The translations under genes and the position numbers were made by a program. From Cryptomeria japonica (taxonomy: Eukaryota; Streptophyta; Pinopsida; Cupressales; Cupressaceae): a DNA stretch of 64,000 nucleotides. This document shows, piece by piece, positions 1 to 11,045 of the stretch. The stretch spans positions 158,195,471 to 158,259,470 of the forward strand of contig NC_081411.1 in NCBI RefSeq assembly GCF_030272615.1, written 5' to 3'. Within the stretch, counting starts at the first letter, position 1. Every line of letters starts with the position of its first letter. The notes under the pieces were generated by a model that ran no database searches, was not told the origin of the DNA, and saw only the letters and a list, made by a program, of their open reading frames with translations.

Positions 1-584
1 AACTTAGATTTCTCTAACATCAACAATTATGTGAATGCATCAAATGTGGGCATAGTGACTGAACTACCCATTGTCAAGTGATGGTTTTGGAATCTAGAAA
101 TAAATGTTTTGTATTCTGATGGAAGCTTTCCCAATAGGTTGTAGACCAACTGTGCATACTTCCTATCAATGCCACAATCCTTCAGTTGTTCTCTTAGCTC
201 ATTTTCCTTGGTAACATAATCTTTAATTGTATCAAATTTCTTGGGATCCAACATGGTGAGATCATTATCAAGTTGATAGCCTCTAATCTCATCTATTTGA
301 CCATAAAATTTTCCCAAGACATCCCATGCATCTTTAACTATTTTACACTTGTTAATGTGAGAGATGAGATCCTTTGATAAATGCTTCCTCAATGTCCCAA
401 TAGCCATAATATTTTTAGTGATCCATTCCATGTGAGCATTAGGATCATCTTTAGGATCAGTTGGTTCAGTTATAGCTCCATCAATATAGCGACTTAATCC
501 TTTTTACATAAGCTTACTCCATACATCAATTTTCCATGAAGCATAGTTATGTGGATTTAAAACTAGAAATTTAGTACAACCCAT
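1..584 (-). pseudogene. Ty1/copia gag fragment, downstream duplicate, cut by window edge
   Basis: Reads as the N-terminal part of a copia-type Gag (UBN2 / Retrotran_gag_2 family), the structural capsid protein of an LTR retrotransposon. The ATG is the complement of 582-584, placed by alignment with the second copy at 1811-1813. Visible family features are the N-terminal NYASW and VWSKLM segments and the downstream LLGKLPSEY block. An in-frame TAA follows VWSKLM about 26 codons in; the longest open part is 27-431. The copy is nearly the same as the gag at 1256-1813, so it is a duplicate rather than an independent element. Its 3' end lies outside the window. Family call is confident; function is lost. 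Confidence 0.85.
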
Positions 585-646
585 AGAAATAAAATGAAAG
601 ATAACTAAGAAAAGAGAGGCACAATCACACAAGACATCCCCCAAAT

Positions 647-1813
647 TCACTCAATCAAGTGAGGTACACACAACACATCATCGAAGGAGTTATCCCCAAT
701 AGAAATAGATCCTTTCCCAATCACATCTATGTATGCATGATTTCCCATCAAAATATGTGGCATGTTACAAGGTACAAATGAAGAGAAAATAGATAGCAAA
801 GATGCCATATGATGAGAAGCTCTTGAATCTAGAAGCAATCTGCCTGAATCATGACTTGTAGTAGTACAAAGAGATTTTACCTTACCTTTTGACTGCAAGG
901 AAGGGGAAGGAGATGAATCCTTCTTCTTATAAGTGGATGGTAAATCAATGTTATTCTTCTTGAGGATGGTCAACTCATCAATTTGCTTGGTGTGGCAAGG
1001 ATGCTCATTATGACCACTTTTCTTGCAATAAGAATAAAAAAGCCTCTCCTTATGTGATTTTATCTTAGGAGAGGAAGTAGAATCCTTTTATTGAGGAGAG
1101 GAAGATTATGCTCTATCTTGTTGTGTCTTAGGCTTGAACTGCTTCTGCTTGTTTGAATCCTTTCCTTGATTCTCTTGATTAACCACCAAAGCCATGGACT
1201 TTGAAGACTTGAGAATTCTCATGCTCAACAACTTAAATTGCTCTAACATCAACAATTATGTGAATGCATTAAATGTGGGCATAGTGAATGAACTACCCAT
1301 TGTCAAGTGATGGGTTTGGAATCTAGAAATAAATCTTGCATATTCTGATGGAAGCTTTCCCAATAGGTTGTAGACCAACTGCGCATCCTTCTTATCAATG
1401 CCACAATCATTCAGTTGTTCTCTTAGCTCATTTGCCTTGGTAACATAATCTTTAATTGTGTCAAAGTTCTTGGGATCCAACATGGTGAGATCATTATCAA
1501 TTTGATAGCCTCTAATCTCATCTATTTGACCATACAATTTTCCCAAGACATCCCATACATCTTTAAATATTTTACACTTGTTAATGTGAGAGATGAGATC
1601 CTTTGATAAATGCTTCCTCAATGTCCCAATAGCCATAATGTTTTTAGTGATCCATTCCATGTGAGCATTAGGATCATCTTTAGGATCAGCTGGTTCAGTC
1701 ATAGTTCCATCAATATAGTGAGTTAATCATTTTTCCATAAGCTTACTCCATACATCAATATTCCATGAAGCATAGTTATGTGGATTTAAAAATGGAAATT
1801 TAGGAGAACCCAT
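647..1813 (-). pseudogene. Ty1/copia gag-protease pseudogene
   Basis: One continuous minus-strand frame from ATG (1811-1813) through Gag (UBN2-type), a CCHC zinc knuckle (about 990-1036) and the aspartic protease region (about 780-860). In-frame stops occur near 1727, at 1256, and near 1106 and 1088. The first cysteine of the knuckle is Ser (codon complement of 1031-1033), giving SYCKKSGHNEHPC. The protease catalytic DSGA motif reads DSRA (Arg codon complement of 821-823), which would abolish proteolysis. Integrase, reverse transcriptase and RNase H are absent because the frame ends at 647 where a second leader begins. Product would have been the Gag and protease part of a copia polyprotein. 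Confidence 0.87.
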
Positions 1814-1888
1814 AGAAACAAAATGAAATAGAATTAAGAATAGAGAGGCACAATCACACAAGACATCCTCCGAATTCACTCAATCAAA

Positions 1889-2639
1889 GAACAAAACCCC
1901 CCACGCTCCCCCCCAAAAAAGATGATTTGGCACTTTATACTTAGTGTGATTACAATGGGCCACTTGCAAAAAATGGAAAAGTGGACTTCTGGTTTCAGCT
2001 TTACAACTTTCGTAAATAGGCCATAAGAGACTCCAACAAATATTGCAAGAGATCTAAGCTGGGATCCAAGCAAAATGCAAGTACCAAATAGGCCCAAAAT
2101 GACCAAATACTGAAAATACAATTTCTACTCTATGGTAAAAATACAATAGCATCACATAAAATTAGACTAAAATTTTTTGCACTTTCAAAATAATCAGCAC
2201 CTGAAAGGGAGGTCGTATGAGCCCAAACAAAGCCTCTGAAGTTGCAAAAATGAATATTGGATAGGTATAGTTGTTAAAAATAGAATATTTTGAAATAATT
2301 TTCCACCAAAATCAGAAAATACCACCACCACTACCTTGAGCATAGAAAAATATCCGAAATCAAAAAGAAGTTCACTAGAAAAAGAGCTAAAATGAGCAAG
2401 TTATGGGTCTCCAAAGTCGACTTGCAAAACCAAAAAACTCATTGGCTGAATTTTTTTTGAAAATACAGCTGAACTCATCATTTCATGATGTTAAATTTGA
2501 TGTATATCTGGCCATCATAAAAAAATTCACCTCCTTGCCTATTAGGTGTCTATACTGTATGAACAAGATAGCTTGTCGTGTTAACCATATTGTCCGTATG
2601 TTGAGGTGGCAACACGGGTTGTAGATCACATGGATCTTC
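1889..2639. other. No gene recognised; AT-rich flank of copia leader
   Basis: AT-rich sequence with a C-rich run near 1899-1912. It could be leader of the copia element whose gag starts at 1813, but I see no primer binding site here. No ORF looks real. Confidence 0.4.
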
Positions 2640-3170
2640 ATATGTGCTACCTCGGTTCCACATTTTAGTATGAAAGTGTTGATGTGGTTTCTGATGTGGT
2701 GAGTGACTGGGCAGTGAGTTGGTTTAAAAGGAGGTCACCACGTGGGTGTTGAGCTGTGGGTTGGTGAATTACATTACTTCGCATGGATCTGAGTGTGCAG
2801 GGTTAGGGGAGTGAGCATTAGACACATGTCGTGTGCTCAATCTGATCGTCAATGGTGAAGAAATTCTGGCAGAGGTGGAGCGAGATTCAGAGCGGCGACC
2901 CTCATAGTCGAGGGGAGGAGCTAGTGGGTGGCCGACAGGGATGTGCGATTGAAGCATCAGACAGTGGACACTTAGGCAGTCTAGCTGATGGGAGTTGCAG
3001 TGAGCCGACAGAGTATGAGGTAAGTGCGGCAGGTTCAGACCATTGCTGGGAGGAGTACGGGCTAGAGCAGACGGAGTATGGTGGCTCCTGCAAACTGTGC
3101 AAACGTAGGGATAGTATTGTACAGGAGTGGGGTCACGGGACCCCACCTAATATGTATTTTTTTATTTAAA
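2640..3170. other. GC-rich island with overlapping short ORFs on both strands, unidentified
   Basis: Composition changes sharply from AT-rich to clearly GC-richer and back at about 3160. Open frames exist on both strands (plus 2852-3169, minus 2769-3146), as expected for GC-rich noncoding DNA, so neither is called a gene. The block ends in the palindrome GGGGTCACGGGACCCC near 3129. It lies between the copia leader (3171-3494) and the gag remains. It may be foreign DNA inserted in the leader, or a captured gene fragment. I do not recognise it. Confidence 0.4.
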
Positions 3171-3494
3171 AAGAAAATTTTATGATATAATAAAAAACAG
3201 TAAAGTAAAGATAAAAAGAAAATAAATTAAAATTTTCGCAAAAAAAATAATATATTTTCTTTTTCAAAAAATTGTACCTGCATGCCCAAATTGGGCAGTT
3301 TTTTCTTCCAATGGCCGAAATTCACTTATTATCAAATATAGACAAATTTATACTGAACTTTCATGGACACAACCTCTTAGATGCAATGACGAGGTCAAAA
3401 TCGATATAGGATGCCCCAAAATGTGCGTCTCCCTAGATCTAAAAATTGAATGCTCCAAAAGCTCTCTAGAAAGACTACTCAATGAATCCCCAAT
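3171..3494 (-). other. Probable 5' untranslated leader of copia element
   Basis: Sequence directly downstream (minus strand) of the LTR and primer binding site, so it should be transcribed leader. It is AT-rich with no coding frame and stops at the abrupt GC-rich island boundary near 3170. Whether it belongs to the same element as the gag at 1813 is inference. Confidence 0.5.
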
Positions 3495-3507
3495 GGCTCT
3501 AATGCCA
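3495..3507 (-). promoter_or_regulatory. tRNA primer binding site (initiator tRNA-Met type)
   Basis: On the minus strand TGGCATTAGAGCC follows the LTR end TTCTTACA with no gap. It matches the usual plant copia site TGGTATCAGAGC at all but two positions. It shows that the LTR at 3508-3825 is a 5' LTR with its internal region toward lower coordinates. Confidence 0.85.
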
Positions 3508-3825
3508 TGTAAGAATTTGTTGAAAATAGTCAAGATCAAGACCTCAATAAATAGCACAATAGAGAGACAAAATAGATTGATAAGAATAAACTGTATTCTA
3601 ATCAACATGCAAATACTCGATCACAACTACATACAATGTAGATGAGCTTTCTTATAAAGTTAAGGCCATATGGATATGTGATCACACAATCATGATTTGT
3701 TGTGGCTCAATGAGAAACAATGGTAGGTAAGGGTAGGTAGGAGAAATAATATAATATTCCATAAGAGGTGGATCACCCACTGAGTGTGGCAAGATCAAAC
3801 TACAAAAGGTGGAAATTTTCTTACA
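3508..3825 (-). mobile_element. Ty1/copia 5' LTR (about 318 bp)
   Basis: The minus strand starts TGTAAGAA and ends TTCTTACA, a perfect 8-bp terminal inverted repeat, followed directly by the primer binding site. It is clearly related to the plus-strand LTR at 25121-25444: both share CCACCTTTTGT near the 5' end, a TTTCTCATTGAGCCAC-like stretch and a CTTGATCTTG near the 3' end. An AT-rich TTTATAAG near 3652-3659 is a candidate TATA box. No matching 3' LTR was found for this copy, so the element is broken. Confidence 0.9.
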
Positions 3826-5339
3826 TACATCATCCCTATTTGCACACTTCCCCAAGTATCTCATACCCAAACTACTATAAAATGCATTATCCCAAGTCAA
3901 CTGAAGTAAGATGTAATTATGAGGAATTATTTACACCAACAAATGTTTTATGGTTTTAAAAAGGATGTAAATCTTTTAGTCAATCTTGTAATATGCTTGG
4001 TTTTGAATTGATGTAATGTCATTTGATCTTTGTTTTTGAGGGTAGTGTAAATGTTACTTTCTTGAATGTAATTGGCGATGGTGGCTCATTTGAAAGTGGT
4101 TATGGGGGCTAGGGTTCAAGGATATAAATAGATTTTTTGAAAACTGATCAATCATTTTTGTTGGACAATGTAATTTTTTTTGTACTTTTGATTTTATATA
4201 TTAATAAAATATCAATATTACTGACTAGAAAAAAAATGATTCTATGAATTATATTAGTATTTGAAATATTTTGATTATCAAACTCTCTTCAACTAGCTGA
4301 CTTGGAACAATTGCTTTTAGTACTAATCCCTTTTTGTGTGTCTTATTTTTCTGATATCTATAACAACATCCTAATTTTGAAACTATTTCTAATATTTCTA
4401 TGTGACACTTTTGGGTCAAGGTCTCCTAGCATCATTGACTTATATTTCCAAGCCCAAATTTCAGCCACAGGTTCCTCTCTAATTGCCATTTCTAGTTGTA
4501 TACTCGATATCTCCATATCATTTTTGAAACTCTTTATTTTTCTAGATTACTACCAATTTTGCTTCATTGACATTAATTATATAACCAAATTTAATTTCAA
4601 CTCAAATAGATCTAATTTGTAATTAGCCTTTTTCAATTGATTTGAGATTGATCCTATTAAATCTTAATGTAATATGGTTGAAAGTGGGTTTTGTTTCTAG
4701 TTCATAAAATTACACTACTGAATCCCCACTTTTTCACCATAAAAAATTTAAAAGTATCATCACGTGTCATATCCCTATGACATGGTAGACTCCAACAACT
4801 AAAATCAAACAATAAACTATGATAATGATATACTCCAACCAAATTTTATTAATCCTTTGCACAAAAATCAAAAGCATTTAAAATGGAAAATAGCTAGGCG
4901 TGGAATAGAGAGACCAAGAAGCACTTCCCCTAGGAAATCATTTCCCAAAACAACTTCTAACATGATTTTTCCAAAGCAAATCAAAATATCTCACTTGAAA
5001 TACCATGTTGTGGCATAAAGACAAAGCTCATATGCCAACAAGAATTCAACCTTATATAGCTAATAGATGCACATTCTCATCATCATATCCTCATTTGCAC
5101 TCAATATATTTATTTTGATTAAAGGCTAAACATATGATTTTAGAAATAGCTATAAATTCTCATGCACAATCTAATATAGATTTGACAATTACCTCCAAGA
5201 AACAAGAATTAAATATTAAATAAAACTAATTAAAAATTACAAACAATATAATACTCTTAATTTCATTGATTTAAAAATAGTTTAATATATTTGTAAGAAT
5301 AAATATCTATCTTTTATAATTTTATATTCAAGTTATAAA
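3826..5339. other. No gene recognised; weak promoter-like and coding-like traces
   Basis: Mostly AT-rich. A TATAAATAG at about 4123 followed by T-rich sequence and AATAAAAT near 4203 looks like an LTR U3/R or promoter, but no LTR ends were found. On the minus strand about 4310-4610 reads for some 50 codons like a protein segment with stops; I do not recognise it. Confidence 0.35.
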
Positions 5340-5538
5340 TAGCAGTACTAATAAAAATATTCAATGTATTATAAAATTAAATATTTCAAAATTATTTTAT
5401 TATTAATAATTATAATATAAAAAAGCTATGAAAAGCAATATTAAATAATAATAATAATAATAATATAGAGTTTACAGATGTATAGAAACTCTATTTCAAA
5501 AAGCATTTATTGATCTTAATTGACACTGCATGACAAAT

Positions 5539-5708
5539 ACGCGTGGCAGGCCATATAATACTTGTCGCGCAAATTTATAACTTGTCACTATAATTCTGCA
5601 AATCTCTACACAGCAGCACTCTACGTGTCTTTCTTAGTGCTGGTTTATTGCCCTATAAATACTCCCATTATGCAAGAAGTTGTTCAGTTGAGTTGCAGTA
5701 GAATTTTA
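5539..5708 (+). promoter_or_regulatory. Probable polymerase II promoter, copy 1
   Basis: TATAAATA at 5654-5661 sits 55 bp before the ATG at 5709. Upstream are ACGCGTGGC (5539-5547) and CTACGTGTC (about 5621-5629), both ACGT/CGCG-core motifs of the kind bound by plant bZIP factors in ABA or stress promoters. All three are kept at the second copy, with identical TATA-to-ATG spacing. Binding by such factors is inferred from motif type only. Confidence 0.6.
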
Positions 5709-6514
5709 ATGGAGGTTGAAGGCTATGGAAATGTTTTCTCCACATCAATTTTCTCATGATCTAATTAAAAACATTAGGGTATGCTTGTTTTTTAATGTAT
5801 ATAATTTTAGGATATAAAATAGGTGGCGTAATTATTTTTAATAATTTATTGAATTTGAGTTTTCTCTTTGGAATATATGAATTTAAATTAAATATTTTTT
5901 AAGTTTTATTTTATTTAATGAACAATTTTTGTTTTATCATTATTCATTGAATGATTATAAATATTATTTTATTAATTTTATTAAATTCATTAAAAAAATT
6001 AAATCATGTAATTAGTATTATTTGATAATGATAACAATGGGTGGAGTGTAATAAGACGAGAACAAAATCTTTTATCTTTGACTTTAAAGTTAAGAATTGT
6101 TTACATCTTTAAATATAACTATAAACATAATATTTTCAAAATAAACACCACAATAAAAATAAAGATATGCGTTTATCAAAATTATAAAAAACAAACATAT
6201 TTTAAAAATAATATATCATATCATAATAATCTATTATATAATATTTGCAAATAGATGATTAAGAAAATTAAATGATTTGTTTTTTTAATATTTTTGTGCA
6301 GATTTTTGGAAGGAAGATGAATCACGTTTTGAACCACTCAAGGAGCCTATTGAAGGCAATCTGAATACACTAAAAGAGCTTGATGAAATTGGCAAGCTAT
6401 TTGAAGAGGGGTTTAAACTTTGAAATTCATGTACCTTCAAATGATCCATTTAATTCTACCATTCAAATGGTGGATTGTGCATATATAGATGTTGCACTTG
6501 AAAATTCATCTTGA
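5709..6514 (+). pseudogene. Unidentified gene remnant, two exon-like parts
   Basis: Exon 1 would run from the ATG at 5709 to a donor GT at 5779 (AGGGTATG). Its frame hits TGA near 5757; a +1 frame continues open to the donor, suggesting a frameshift. An AT-rich intron-like stretch follows to the acceptor TTTTTGTGCAG ending at 6301. Exon 2 reads acidic, soluble-looking sequence (begins FWKEDESRFEPLKEP) to about 6418, then needs a frameshift to continue FEIHVPSNDPFNS to a TGA at 6512-6514. I do not recognise the family. The second locus keeps the promoter and first exon but not this exon 2. Confidence 0.45.
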
Positions 6515-8660
6515 CAGGCACTGAGAAGATTGATATTGCTTTTTTCACTAGATTTTTGAAAAATAAAATTGTTTGCACTTTTTAGTCTTTATATTGTAAA
6601 TGCACTTCTGAATTGATTTTGACAAATATTTTTTTTGTGATCTGTAAAATCATTGTATGCTTTCTTATATAAAATTTAGTTTTGTTAAAGCACATAAATA
6701 ATAGCTTTCTTTCTTCCCTAGACCGTTTTCATTATTATCAGTCGCAGCTAAAACTAACTATTCACCAATATTTCAGAACTAACTACATTATGGCTTGTTT
6801 TGTAGTGCTATCTAACTATATAAGATTTAGCATAAATTGTTAGGATAATTCAAGGATAGTTTGGTCAGCTACTTGGACCAGCATTATAAACAACTTAACA
6901 ATAGAAAAAATTAAGAAACTTTCCAGCAAACCCATAACATATCGCCCATTAGCGATAATTTGAGTGGTTTTTTTTTAATGGTTTTTTCGATGGAAGGTTC
7001 TAAAATTAGGTTAAAAGGGAAAGACAACTTTAGGTGAAGAGTATCATGGAGAAATTGTTGTCTTAATTACAGTGTTATATTGTGTTTAAGTTATCTAGAA
7101 TTTTAAGTTGGTTGTGACCTATGAATATTTAGGTATTGTGAATTTTCAAAGATTTTGTTATAATATATATTGTTATTAATATTAATTTTAAGTCTCTTGA
7201 TTTTTTATTTTTTTTATTTATATTTTTACAATTAATTTGTTTTCAAATTTTAGGACATTGCACCATTAGACTTATAATCAATTTCAATGTTAGATCTAGG
7301 CTTAGTATTTTAAATAAGATAGGTTGTAAAAGCAACATGGTCCTATCAAGGCATCTAAGAATTCTCAATGTATTGGGTTGTAAATTTTTTCATATATATC
7401 AGGCACAATAGTAGACAATAGAATTAAAAAGATATGATTTATTGTACATATAATACCAAACTTCTTGCTTGCCAACTATTAAATGCATAGGAAAATAGTT
7501 GCATCTATCAAATTCTACCTCAATTATATTGGAAGCTCAATATAAGACACACTTTCATTTAGATTGAAATTGGATAAAAGGTTTCAAGGAATTTTTTAAT
7601 CCCTTAGAACTTACCAAGTCTCACAAAATATCCAGCACATTAAGAAATGTTAATAGTAATTTATGCATAATAACCTTCACCTAAATATAATCAATCTCTT
7701 CAATACTATGTGAATAAGATGCTCACAAATATTTCTACTTCTCATTATGGGACTTCTACGACTAATACCTCACTCTAGTGGAACTCCAAGAAGCAACTTT
7801 ATTTTTTGCTAATTATAAATCTCTCGGATGTGATCAATTCACATACGAATTTTAAAAGTCCTTGCAGAATAAATTCAATCCTAATCTTTAATAGGTCTAC
7901 CAAAAAGTTTTGACTGCTAATTCGTTAAAGTCTCTCATAAATAAAAGAAATATACAAATCATAAATAAGGATAACAACCTTAAACAAATATACAATTAAT
8001 GATTGATTACTTATTTGAATAGGAGGTTTTGACATTATATATCTTTCATTTGTTAAATAATTTATTATATAAACAAAGGAAATAGATTTCACTAAAAGAA
8101 ATAATATCCTTGACAACTTTATTCTTATCTCCTCCTTAAATGAGTCAAGTGTTCCCAACAATAACCTTATTCATGAAAAATAATTTTGTAAAGACTTATT
8201 GTTGAATTGAATGGCCTTTCATCTTTCCATGTGCATGGCCCTTGATTTTGGTCCCAATTTTTTTTTTTTTATTAGTCTTTTATGAGTGTTCTACTTGTTT
8301 CACCATTCATTATTTGAGATTATCATTTCATTCACCAAGGTTGTCATCTATAGAAATGCTTTATGTTATGGCCAAACTAAAGGATTAGACTAGTTGTTAA
8401 TAGCCATTTGAGTAATGGATCCTTATACTTTTGGACATGTGAGATTATGTTAGCCATTCTTTGTAATCTTTCAACACTCTTTTTTTTTTATATTTGACTT
8501 TAAAATCTAGTGGTAAAGAACACAATATTATATTAATATCTTTTCTCAAACTTGTTATTATGGATAAATATATTGCTCAAAGAAGTGTTTAAAATTGATC
8601 AAAAATCCCTCTTCCTATCAATCCTCTTTCTTAGAAAATAAATTGTACTTCTATGTACTC

Positions 8661-9503
8661 AAAAAGTTTAGATTTAAACCCAAAGTGTTCGTTGTGACTC
8701 ATGTTTACCATTCTTCCTATTCCAAAATATAGAATGATTGTTTATATATTTTATTTGTGCCAAAAAAATCACATTATAATATAAAAATAGTTCAATTATT
8801 ATTTGTTAATTGTTTAATTCGATAAGGTAAAATAAATCTTCTGTTCGACTGGAAAATAAATAAAAGTAATGCTTATTTATTTATTTTTATTTATGATTGC
8901 TAATCTTTTGAAGAAGAGGGCACCTGGAGAGAAGACATCTCTATCGTGGAAGAGAATCAAGTTGTGTTATAGGGAAAATTTGCCTTTATATGTTTGCAGT
9001 TTCCAATTTACTCAAGCCCTTCACATGTTGATTGCCCAGTTACATTCAAGCTCGCAGAAAGAGACATGAGATTACTATGTTCAGATTTTCACTAATTTAA
9101 TTAATGATAGAAAGGATTTAATTAATCAAAACATAAGAGACATCGATATTATTTTGTTATTCGTCATGAGGCGATTTACAATGGGATTAATGTTGTCTGT
9201 AAATATTGACGGTTGCATGTCTGTTAGCTGAGATGAGATGTACAGAATAACCCAAACTTAAATAAAAAAACAGTTCAATGCCACTGATCTGCATCCATTA
9301 CGTTTTATACTCTCTGCCAACAACTTAAAATAGTTATGTAAGAGTGTGCCCAAGTATTCATGAATTGAGGCTTCTTTTGGAGACCCACTGAAATATACAT
9401 TTGCTCAATTTTTTTTGGCTCCATTAAACAGACACTGGCCTTGCTTGGGCTTTGCACAAAGGTTTAATATAATATGATTAATATCTTCTTTCTGCATTAA
9501 CCA
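8661..9503. other. No gene recognised
   Basis: AT-rich. A 66-codon plus-strand ORF at 8869-9069 begins in low-complexity TTTA repeats and has no family features I recognise. Nothing else supported. Confidence 0.35.
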
Positions 9504-9579
9504 ATTATGAAATCGCGGATCTATATGAATGCTCTGTGATGATTATGAAATCGCGGATCTATGTGAATGCTCTGTGATG
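9504..9579 (+). repeat. 38-bp tandem repeat, two copies
   Basis: Units 9504-9541 and 9542-9579 differ at one base and contain GAAATCGCGGATCTAT. A recent local duplication. Confidence 0.9.
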
Positions 9580-10140
9580 ATTGATCATTATGAATATGTT
9601 TTGGAGAGCTTTTTGGGTTTATTGTGGAGGCGACCAGTTTACATGCTGAACGCATTAGCAAGTCTTCTTTTTCTTGGAGGAGGATATGTAGTAAATTTTT
9701 GCGTGTTGTACTTTTTATATTGGCTGAGTTTTTTCTGCAGTTGGCAGGATGTTTTTAGGGATGACATTCCTTTTTCTGGCATGGTTTTAAAAATTGTTTC
9801 TGGACTATTTTTTTTACCAGCAACCTTCGATTATTTTTTTATCAATTTTTTATGGTCTTGAAGAACAATATATTTAGTGGCACAAAAGAAAGCAGTGAGA
9901 AGCCCAAGAGAAGACAAGAGAGACATTTGAGGGTGAGAAAGAAAAGAATACAGAGAATTTTTTGCATGATATCCAACAAAAAAATGAGAGAGAGAGCAGT
10001 AATGGGCATCGATAAGGGACATGAGCATCTTGAGGAAAGATAAGGAATTCTCAGATCCATTGCAGATTCAGTCAAGGGCGTTGTTGGAGGGGGTAATACC
10101 AAATCATTGGATCAGTAGATGGAGCAAGGAAAGCTCTGAA
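9529..10140 (+). other. Coding-like island, hydrophobic ORF then basic ORF, unidentified
   Basis: A 110-codon frame (9529-9861) is rich in Leu, Phe, Trp and Tyr with two or three potential membrane segments, for instance around LASLLFLGGGYVVNFCVLYF. Directly downstream a second frame (9852-10043) is strongly basic (KPKRRQERHLRVRKKR). The two overlap in different frames. The first ORF begins inside the 38-bp repeat, which argues against a conserved start. No known family recognised; it may be a decayed exon cluster. Confidence 0.25.
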
Positions 10141-10667
10141 ATTTGTCTTATATTGATATGTGGATAGTTAAACATAATATTTAACTCAACCGTATTGCAA
10201 AACACACCTGTTGTGGTTTGCTTTGCTTTGACAGCTTTGAATTGATCATGATACAAATGTAGTGGAGGGGTATTTATATATATTCTGTCTTATATCTTTT
10301 CATTACTAAGTTTGAATTAGATGTGTATGAACATCTCCAGCAGGAGAGATGAAGAATATTTTATATGCTTTTTCGTTTGATTAGGACCTCTTAATAAGAT
10401 TTATCATTCCTCTTTCATATGAAGAATTAAAGTCTCCATTTCATTGTAAATAACTCGAAATATAATTTAAACAATATGTTTTAGGTCCTAAATATATTGT
10501 CATGCCCCAACATTCACAAAATGAAAGCATGGCATAATTCTTGAGAAACCATGGATTCTTAAAAAAAAGGGTAAATATTGGGGCACTGCTTATGCTGTAT
10601 AATATTTCTTCATGTGAATCAAACCTTCCATATAATTCATATCTCCATATCAATTTTCAGCCAAAGG
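10141..10667. other. No gene recognised
   Basis: AT-rich sequence with no convincing reading frame or repeat. Confidence 0.35.
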
Positions 10668-10760
10668 GATACTCATATCCCAACTCCTCATAAAAATTAG
10701 GGTACTCATACTCTTATTCCCAACACCTCATAATAATTGGGTATTCATACCCTCATCATC
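10668..10760 (+). repeat. Degenerate tandem repeat, about 40 bp
   Basis: Units built on GGGTACTCATAC followed by CCCAACACCTCATAATAATT, two to three imperfect copies. Confidence 0.6.
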
Positions 10761-10921
10761 TAAAGGAGTACCACACCCATGTTACCCATTCACAACACAC
10801 AATAATACAAAAGTACAACAAAGAAATTACACAAGCACATCAACACAAAATCCCCAGCCCATTTACACAAAACAAAAAACATACAAATGCATATTATACA
10901 AATACATCATCACAAAAAAGG

Positions 10922-11045
10922 TAGAGATGCTAACCCTTCAAGCTGATTTTCTTTTCCTTCCAAACCTCTCCCTTCTTCCTAGATAGAGATGCTAACCCTT
11001 CAAGCTGAAATTCTTTTCCTTCCAAACCACTCCCTTCTTCCTACC
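10922..11045 (+). repeat. 62-bp tandem repeat, two copies
   Basis: TAGAGATGCTAACCCTTCAA starts at 10922 and again at 10984, each followed by the same pyrimidine-rich tail. The two units differ at only a few positions. Confidence 0.9.

Larger units (their letters stand above)
1..1888 (-). repeat. Tandem direct duplication of copia leader plus gag (period about 1229 bp)
   Basis: Bases 1-659 and 1230-1888 are close copies (a few percent differences by eye) covering a short leader and gag. Between them lies only the zinc knuckle and protease part of the upstream copy. On the minus strand the order is leader-gag-protease-leader-gag, so the protease frame runs straight into a second leader around 647-660. 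A shared stretch TTGATTGAGTGAATT sits at the junction and could have mediated the duplication. The left end is cut by the window edge. Confidence 0.85.
5340..8660 (+). repeat. Segmental duplicate, copy 1 (partner 33290-38950)
   Basis: Homology to 33290-38950 can be followed in collinear blocks: promoter/exon (5525-5785 with 33355-33630), a 3' block (6650-6860 with 35935-36100), and a long AT-rich tail (7080-8650 with 37010-38950). Between blocks the partner is longer and carries different sequence. The tail 6515-8660 has no convincing ORF in either copy. This is an old duplication of a gene with its promoter and downstream flank. Confidence 0.8.

Noticed and set aside
2769-3169. Opposed ORFs of 105-125 codons
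   Set aside because: Both strands are open because of GC content; neither shows a recognisable domain or conserved start.
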